This document shows, in pieces, positions 5,779 to 9,608 of a DNA stretch of 9,608 nucleotides (the first letter of the stretch is position 1; each line of letters opens with the position of its first letter). The stretch is taken from the NCBI GenBank assembly GCA_946480485.1, contig CAMLJW010000183.1, positions 1-9,608 of the forward strand, read 5' to 3'. The DNA comes from an uncultured Streptomyces sp. Lineage in GTDB: Bacteria; Actinomycetota; Actinomycetes; Streptomycetales; Streptomycetaceae. The translations under genes were made by a program, and so were the position numbers. Below the pieces are notes generated by a model. It saw nothing but the letters and a program-made list of their open reading frames with translations. It did no database searches and was not told where the DNA came from.

Positions 5779-5888
5779 ATGTCGGGCCTCGTCGGAACCG
5801 CGTCCCGCCATCTCGCATACTCCACGCAGTCGCTCTCGGTACACGCGCCGTGCACGCACAGTGGCTCTCCTCAGTTGCTCATCTGGGT

Positions 5889-5904
5889 TGTGACTTGGGT
5901 CACA
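5889..5904. promoter_or_regulatory. Crp-type palindromic operator upstream of cdgB
   Basis: TGTGACTTGGGTCACA is a perfect 6-bp inverted repeat that equals the classical CRP consensus TGTGA-N6-TCACA and also the recalled Streptomyces Crp motif GTG-N6-GNCAC. It lies about 180 bp before the cdgB ATG, and its left arm (TGTGAC) doubles as a candidate -35 for a -10 TATATT at 17-bp spacing. If Crp binds here it would overlap the polymerase footprint; activation or repression cannot be told from sequence. Confidence 0.6.
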
Positions 5905-5917
5905 GGAGTCATATATT
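5889..5917 (+). promoter_or_regulatory. Candidate cdgB promoter
   Basis: -35 TGTGAC (5889-5894), 17-bp spacer, -10 TATATT (5912-5917), an unusually A/T-rich hexamer for this genome. It predicts initiation near 5924 and a leader of about 160 nt before cdgB. Confidence 0.5.
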
Positions 5918-5918
5918 G

Positions 5919-5933
5919 TTGACCCTGTGTACC
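5919..5933. promoter_or_regulatory. BldD-box-like site overlapping the predicted cdgB start
   Basis: The 13-mer TGACCCTGTGTAC (5920-5932) fits the recalled BldD consensus TnACnC(A/T)GnGTnA at nine of ten defined positions; only the final A is a C. It lies just downstream of the candidate -10, where a bound BldD dimer would block initiation. BldD is the c-di-GMP-binding master regulator of Streptomyces development and cdgB is a reported BldD target in S. coelicolor, so a site was expected here. Confidence 0.65.
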
Positions 5934-5970
5934 GAGTGGGCAGCGCGCTGTGATTCAGTGGCAGGGACGC

Positions 5971-6025
5971 GCAATCGACAAGCGATCAGTAGGCGACCAG
6001 TCGACGATCGGTAGGCGATCGGCAG
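5971..6025. repeat. 11-bp-period imperfect direct repeat array in the cdgB leader
   Basis: Units GCGATCAGTAG (5982-5992), GCGACCAGTCG (5993-6003), ACGATCGGTAG (6004-6014) and GCGATCGGCAG (6015-6025) are exactly contiguous. A weaker unit GCAATCGACAA (5971-5981) precedes them in phase. The consensus is GCGAYCRGYAG. The array ends 61 bp before the cdgB ATG. Confidence 0.65.
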
Positions 6026-6086
6026 GCGTCAGCACAGACGACAAGCCAACTCTGGAGTTGCTGTCGAGGTCTCGGGGAGAGCGAGC

Positions 6087-7790
6087 ATGGAGACCGAGTC
6101 GGAGCCGTACGTCCGTCTTGCGATCCTGCGGCAGCTTCATCAGGTCATGGCGGACATGACCACGGCGCGCAGTCTCGCCGACACGCTGCAGACCGTCGCC
6201 GACGGAGTCGTGACGGGCCTGGGCTACGAACTGGCCTGCGTCAATCTCGTACGCCCCGACGGAGACCTCGTGGTCGCTGCCCTCGCGGGCAACTCCGCGG
6301 CCGCGGCGCTCATCACCGGACGCGTCGGCTCCCGCGCCTCCTGGGAACGCCGGCTGACCATGGGTGAGGTCTGGGGCGACCTGAGGTTCATACCCCACAC
6401 CGAGGGCTGGGTCCTCGACGAGGACGACGTACCGCAGTGGTACACCGACGGCCCCGCGCCCTGCTTCGAGGACGAGTGGCACCCCTCCGACCGCCTCTTC
6501 GCGCCGATGTACACCCCCGGTGTGCCGGGCGGCGCCTACGGCGAGCTGATCGGTGTGCTCTCCGTCGACCGGCCGCGCAACGGGCGGCGCCCGGGCGCGT
6601 GGGGTCGCGAGGCACTGCAGATGTACGCGTTCCAGGCGGCCATCGCGATCAGCAACGCCCGGCTGCGGGCGAACATGCAGCGCGCGCTCGTACGCCTGGA
6701 GAGGGAGCAGCAGGCCCTGCGCGCAAGCGAGGAGAGCTTTCGCCAGGCCTTCGAGTACGCCCCCTCAGGCATGGCCATCGCCGAGATGGGCGGCGACCAG
6801 CACGGGCGGGTCCTGCGGACGAACGACGCGCTGTGCCGACTCCTCGGCCGCCCCGCCTCCGCGATGCGCCGCTACTCGTTCTCCGACCTGGTCCACCCCG
6901 AGGACATCGGGACACTGCTTCGTACGTCCGCCGAGGGCGGGCGCGCCGAGCTGAGGTTCAGGCGCCCGGACGGGACGTACGTCTGGGTCTCGCTGCGCAA
7001 CAGCGTGGTCGCCGACGCCGCCGACGGACCGCGCTTCCTGCTCACCCATGTCGAGGACATCGAGGAGCGCAAGCGCCGCGAGCTCCAGCTCGCACACCGC
7101 GCCTCGCACGACTCGCTCACCGGCCTGCCGAACTCCGCCGAGCTGCGCTCCCGGCTCTCCGCCCGCCTGTGCAGCCGCCCGCTGGCCACGATGCCCAGCG
7201 TGGTGGACACACTGGACGCCGCCTACGGGCAGTACGGCGAGCAGGACGAACAGGGCGAGCAGGGCGGGCCGCCCACGTACGACACGCACGGGCCCGGCCA
7301 CGGCTTCGACTTCCGGTCGGGCGCCAATGCGTTGGACGTCTCCGTCCACCATGTGCACACGGTCGCGCCGGACGGGGAGACGGACGACGGCACCAAGGGT
7401 CTCGCGGTCCTCTTCTGCGACCTCGACGGCTTCAAGTCGATCAACGACCGCTTCGGGCACAACGCCGGCGACGCGGTGCTCATCGAGGTGGCGCGGCGGC
7501 TGAACAACGGCGTGCGGGACGGGGACACGGTGGCGCGGCTCGGCGGCGACGAGTTCGTGGTGCTCGCAGACGTGTACGGCCGGGCCGACGCACAGGACCT
7601 CGCGGTGCGGCTGCGCAATGAGATCATCCAGCCGATCCGGGTCGACGGCCGCGCGATGCGGGTCGGCGCGAGCTTCGGCATCGGCTGGGCCCATTGCGGG
7701 ATGTCCGCAGACGCAGTGTTGAAGTCGGCTGACGAACGGATGTACGTAGAGAAACGGTCTCGTCCCAAAGCGCACAGGTGGGCGGGCTGA
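6087..7790 (+). CDS. cdgB: CdgB-like GAF-PAS-GGDEF diguanylate cyclase
   Basis: Makes c-di-GMP from two GTP in the cytoplasm, feeding developmental control through BldD. The 567-aa protein has a GAF domain (about 10-190), a short coiled-coil linker (about 192-217, MQRALVRLEREQQALRASEE), a PAS/PAC domain (about 214-335, SFRQAFEYAPSGMAI ... HVEDIEERKRREL) and a GGDEF domain from HDSLTGLPN (341-349) to the end. Active-site features are intact: metal-binding Asp445 in FCDLDGFKSIND and GGDEF at 486-490. The product-inhibition I-site RxxD is R477-D480, exactly five residues upstream. There is no EAL domain and no transmembrane segment. About 60 extra residues (roughly 370-435, Gly/Asp/Gln/Glu-rich) interrupt the GGDEF domain before the LAVLFCDLD strand. 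The ATG at 6087 is preceded by GGGGAGAG. The domain order and synteny with nagA match S. coelicolor CdgB, which is needed for normal development. Confidence 0.93.
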   Translation: METESEPYVRLAILRQLHQVMADMTTARSLADTLQTVADGVVTGLGYELACVNLVRPDGDLVVAALAGNSAAAALITGRVGSRASWERRLTMGEVWGDLRFIPHTEGWVLDEDDVPQWYTDGPAPCFEDEWHPSDRLFAPMYTPGVPGGAYGELIGVLSVDRPRNGRRPGAWGREALQMYAFQAAIAISNARLRANMQRALVRLEREQQALRASEESFRQAFEYAPSGMAIAEMGGDQHGRVLRTNDALCRLLGRPASAMRRYSFSDLVHPEDIGTLLRTSAEGGRAELRFRRPDGTYVWVSLRNSVVADAADGPRFLLTHVEDIEERKRRELQLAHRASHDSLTGLPNSAELRSRLSARLCSRPLATMPSVVDTLDAAYGQYGEQDEQGEQGGPPTYDTHGPGHGFDFRSGANALDVSVHHVHTVAPDGETDDGTKGLAVLFCDLDGFKSINDRFGHNAGDAVLIEVARRLNNGVRDGDTVARLGGDEFVVLADVYGRADAQDLAVRLRNEIIQPIRVDGRAMRVGASFGIGWAHCGMSADAVLKSADERMYVEKRSRPKAHRWAG

Positions 7791-7822
7791 GCGGCAGGTC
7801 AGCGGCATAGTGGGATGAAGGG

Positions 7823-7832
7823 CACACGTGTG
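7823..7832. promoter_or_regulatory. CACACGTGTG palindrome upstream of the membrane protein gene
   Basis: A perfect 10-bp palindrome, nearly extended to GGC(C)ACACGTGTGGCC with one base missing on the left. It lies 17 bp before the candidate -10 at 7849, so it is well placed to be an operator. Confidence 0.4.
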
Positions 7833-7848
7833 GCCCGGCCCAAGCGGG

Positions 7849-7854
7849 TAGGCT
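7849..7854 (+). promoter_or_regulatory. Candidate -10 box for the membrane protein gene
   Basis: TAGGCT fits the TANNNT pattern common in Streptomyces HrdB promoters, 54 bp before the ATG. The -35 region is not recognisable. Confidence 0.35.
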
Positions 7855-7908
7855 CGCCCTTCTGTCCACACACGCATCTGAACCGCACCTGTTGAGGAGT
7901 ACCTAGGG

Positions 7909-8880
7909 ATGACGCCCGGCAACAACGGCGCGAGCACGCCCGAGGATGACGACCCGTTCGGCTATCTGTACGCAGACGGGCAGGCCGCCGGAGCCACGCC
8001 GCCCAGTGGAGGCGGCGGCTACGGCTACCCCGGCTCGGTCAACCGGGTGCGGGCGGTCGGCGAGCGCCAGTACGGCCAGCAGGCTCCACAGGCCCAGACC
8101 GCGCAGTACGCGCAGGCTCCGTACGGCCAGCAGCAGCTGCCCCCGCAGCAGGGCGCGTACGGTCAGCCGAACGCGCACTACCAGGCGCCCGAGACGTTGC
8201 CCGGCGGTGCGGCCACCTCGCGCCAGCCCATGCCGGGCGGCGGCGGCCGGGGCCGTGGTCCCAACACCAAGGGCCTCCTGATCGGAGCGATCGCCGTCGT
8301 CGCAGCCGTCCTCATCGGTATCGGCGTCGCCATGCTCGGAGGCAAAGGGGGCGACGACACGGGCGGCGGTGGCGCGGCGGACTCGACGCCGTCGGCCGCC
8401 CGGAGCACCAAGCAGAGCGAGGCGGCGTCGAAGCCGGCCGAGGACACGGTCGACCTGCCCACGATCGACGCGAAGGCGCTGAAGCTGGACGGCGGCGCGA
8501 CGACGGCGTCGGACGTCGCGGGCGCGAAGGCCGCCACCGGTGTCTATGTGGGCGGCTTCAACCGGGTCGGTGCCTCCGTCACCTGGAATGTGAACGGCAT
8601 CTCCAAGAGTGGCAAGTACACGCTGTACGTCGGTTACGGCGTGCCCGGCAAGGACGCCAACGCCACGCTCACGATCAACGGCACGGCCCAGACGCGCCCG
8701 CTCAACATGGAGAACTTTGCCGGCGCGCCGGAGGGCGACTACGAGAAGGGCTGGACGCGGACCTACGCGTCCGTCGAGCTCAACAAGGGCACGAACGTCA
8801 TCAAGATCTCCTGCGAGCTGGGCAACCAGTGCGACGCCAACCTTGACCAGCTGTGGCTGGTCAAGGGCTGGAAGAGTTAA
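7909..8880 (+). CDS. Single-pass membrane protein with Pro/Gln-rich cytoplasmic tail and extracellular beta-sandwich (CBM6/35-like) domain
   Basis: A 323-aa protein. Residues 1-115 are disordered and rich in Gln, Pro, Gly, Tyr (repeated YGQQ/YAQAPYGQQQLPPQQ), typical of Streptomyces cytoplasmic tails. One transmembrane helix GLLIGAIAVVAAVLIGIGVAML spans 122-143, followed by a Gly/Ser/Thr/Lys linker. The C-terminal part (about 195-321) reads like a galactose-binding/CBM6-35 fold: GVYVGGFNRVGASVTWNVN, GKYTLYVGYGVPGKDANATLTING, YASVELNKGTNVIKISCELGNQCDANLDQLWLVKGW, with a Cys302-Cys308 pair. CBM-like domains of this type bind glycans, so a cell-surface glycan-sensing or wall-anchoring role is inferred. 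No catalytic domain is present. ATG 7909 has GAGGAG at 7894-7899, nine bases away. It follows cdgB by 118 bp with its own promoter-like box and converges on nagA. Confidence 0.8.
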   Translation: MTPGNNGASTPEDDDPFGYLYADGQAAGATPPSGGGGYGYPGSVNRVRAVGERQYGQQAPQAQTAQYAQAPYGQQQLPPQQGAYGQPNAHYQAPETLPGGAATSRQPMPGGGGRGRGPNTKGLLIGAIAVVAAVLIGIGVAMLGGKGGDDTGGGGAADSTPSAARSTKQSEAASKPAEDTVDLPTIDAKALKLDGGATTASDVAGAKAATGVYVGGFNRVGASVTWNVNGISKSGKYTLYVGYGVPGKDANATLTINGTAQTRPLNMENFAGAPEGDYEKGWTRTYASVELNKGTNVIKISCELGNQCDANLDQLWLVKGWKS

Positions 8881-8906
8881 GACCGTGTGAGGCGCAACAA
8901 GCGGAA

Positions 8907-9608
8907 TCAGCCCAGTTGTGGCTCAACCACCCATTCGCCCCGGCGCATCACGCCCTTGAGCGCGAAGTCGGCGTCCAGTACCACCAGATCCGCGTACTTG
9001 CCCGGTTCCAGGGAGCCCACCAGGTCGTACACGCCGAGCAGCTTGGCCGGGGTGGCGGAGACGGCGGCGACCACGTCCTCTACGGACAGCCGGTCGACGG
9101 TGACGGCACGCTTGAAGGCCCGGTCCAGCGTGAGCGTCGAGCCCGCGATCGACCCGCCCTCCACCAGTCGCGCCACGGCCTCGCTGACCTCGACCTCCAG
9201 CGGGCCGAGCAGGTAGCGGCCGTCGCCGAAGCCCGCCGCGTCCATCGCGTCCGTGACGAACGCCACCCGGTCCGCGCCCGCGTGGTGGAACGCCAGCTCG
9301 AGGGAGGCAGGGTGCAGATGGGTGCCGTCGTTGATCAGCTCGACCGTGACCCGCTCGTCCTCCAGCAGCGCCGCGATCGGACCGGGCGAGCGGTGCCCGA
9401 GCGCGGGCATCGCGTTGTAGAGGTGCGACGCCACGGTGGCCCCCGCAGCGATGGCCTCCACCGTCTGCTCGTACGTCGCGTCCGTGTGCCCGACCGCCGC
9501 GATCACCCCGTGCTCCGTGAGGAGGCGTACCGAGTCGATGCCGCCGGGCAGTTCCGTGGCGAGCGTGACCATCCTGGCCTGGCCGCGTGCCGCGTCGATC
9601 AGCTTGCG
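8907..9608 (-). CDS. nagA: N-acetylglucosamine-6-phosphate deacetylase, 3' part (N-terminus beyond window)
   Basis: Metal-dependent amidohydrolase converting GlcNAc-6-P to GlcN-6-P plus acetate, the committed step of amino-sugar catabolism; in Streptomyces GlcN-6-P is the ligand of DasR. The 233 residues visible cover the C-terminal two-thirds, with the frame open to the window end (RKLIDAARGQARMVTL...). Motifs match NagA: metal His in VGHTDATYEQT, SHLYNAMPAL with second metal His, the substrate loop INDGTHLHP, catalytic Asp in FVTDAMDAAG, and GSIAGSTLTLDRAF before the closing beta-strands SLEPGKYADLVVLDADFAL. An ATG at 9572 is internal, not the start. The gene ends only 26 bp from the convergent membrane-protein gene, with no hairpin visible between the two stops. 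Confidence 0.93.
   Translation of the reverse strand, partial: RKLIDAARGQARMVTLATELPGGIDSVRLLTEHGVIAAVGHTDATYEQTVEAIAAGATVASHLYNAMPALGHRSPGPIAALLEDERVTVELINDGTHLHPASLELAFHHAGADRVAFVTDAMDAAGFGDGRYLLGPLEVEVSEAVARLVEGGSIAGSTLTLDRAFKRAVTVDRLSVEDVVAAVSATPAKLLGVYDLVGSLEPGKYADLVVLDADFALKGVMRRGEWVVEPQLG

Larger units (their letters stand above)
5644..6086. other. 443-bp repeat-rich divergent control region (flavoprotein gene / cdgB)
   Basis: The noncoding region contains, in order: an inverted repeat CTGGTC/GACCAG (5667-5672 / 5682-5687, 9-nt spacer); three tandem GAGCCGGGA repeats (5693-5727); a perfect hairpin GGGTGGC-GTC-GCCACCC (5762-5778); a Crp-type palindrome (5889-5904); a candidate promoter with -10 at 5912-5917; a BldD-like box (5919-5933); and four to five 11-bp imperfect repeats (5971-6025). 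The last four are listed separately. The flavoprotein promoter on the minus strand cannot be pinned down. Confidence 0.6.

Noticed and set aside
5644..5859. N-terminal extension of the flavoprotein ORF
   Set aside because: It is Arg/Gly-rich, crosses tandem repeats and a hairpin, and lies outside the conserved flavin-reductase domain.
5971..6025. CRISPR-like array
   Set aside because: The units are 11 bp, contiguous and without spacers.
6437..7621. 394-codon plus-strand ORF overlapping cdgB
   Set aside because: An Arg/Ala/Gly-rich shadow frame typical of high-GC coding DNA; the GAF-PAS-GGDEF frame is unambiguous.
6765..7937. 390-codon minus-strand ORF opposite cdgB
   Set aside because: A shadow of cdgB third-position bias; no recognisable motif.

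Overview
The window is high-GC actinobacterial DNA, almost certainly from a Streptomyces chromosome. The evidence is the strong G/C third-position bias, GTG starts, and gene products whose best-known relatives are S. coelicolor MsiK (SCO4240), CdgB (SCO4281) and NagA (SCO4284). These locus names are recalled from memory, not searched.

Left part (1-870): the N-terminal 180 codons of an MsiK-type sugar-ABC ATPase on the minus strand, a roughly 250-bp control region with palindromes including a DasR-like site, then tRNA-Thr(UGU). Accessory patch (870-1871): a perfect 21-bp terminator stem, a decayed C-terminal piece of a tyrosine-recombinase integrase pointing at the tRNA, and an orphan secreted four-cysteine protein on the plus strand. 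I read this patch as the scar of an integrated element or of locus turnover beside a tRNA.

Middle (2106-5643): a pentapeptide-repeat protein (+), a conserved hypothetical (-), a TerD-family Ca2+-binding protein (-), an ArfB/YaeJ-like ribosome-rescue release factor (+) and a flavin-reductase-like flavoprotein (-). The terD/arfB divergent region holds a 22/23-bp tandem repeat, two hairpins and a possible leader ORF.

Right part (5644-9608): a 443-bp control region leads into a 567-aa GAF-PAS-GGDEF diguanylate cyclase recognisable as cdgB. This region contains a textbook Crp palindrome that overlaps a candidate -35, a near-consensus BldD box at the likely transcription start, and an 11-bp-period repeat in the leader. 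Downstream are a Pro/Gln-rich single-pass membrane protein with an extracellular beta-sandwich-like domain and, convergent to it, the C-terminal 233 codons of N-acetylglucosamine-6-phosphate deacetylase (nagA).

Functionally, the two ends belong to amino-sugar/oligosaccharide use (MsiK energises sugar importers; NagA processes GlcNAc-6-P). The centre-right is a developmental signalling node in which c-di-GMP made by CdgB is the ligand of BldD. I did not find a convincing entirely new multi-gene system. The most interesting material is the layered regulatory DNA in front of cdgB and the eroded accessory patch beside tRNA-Thr.
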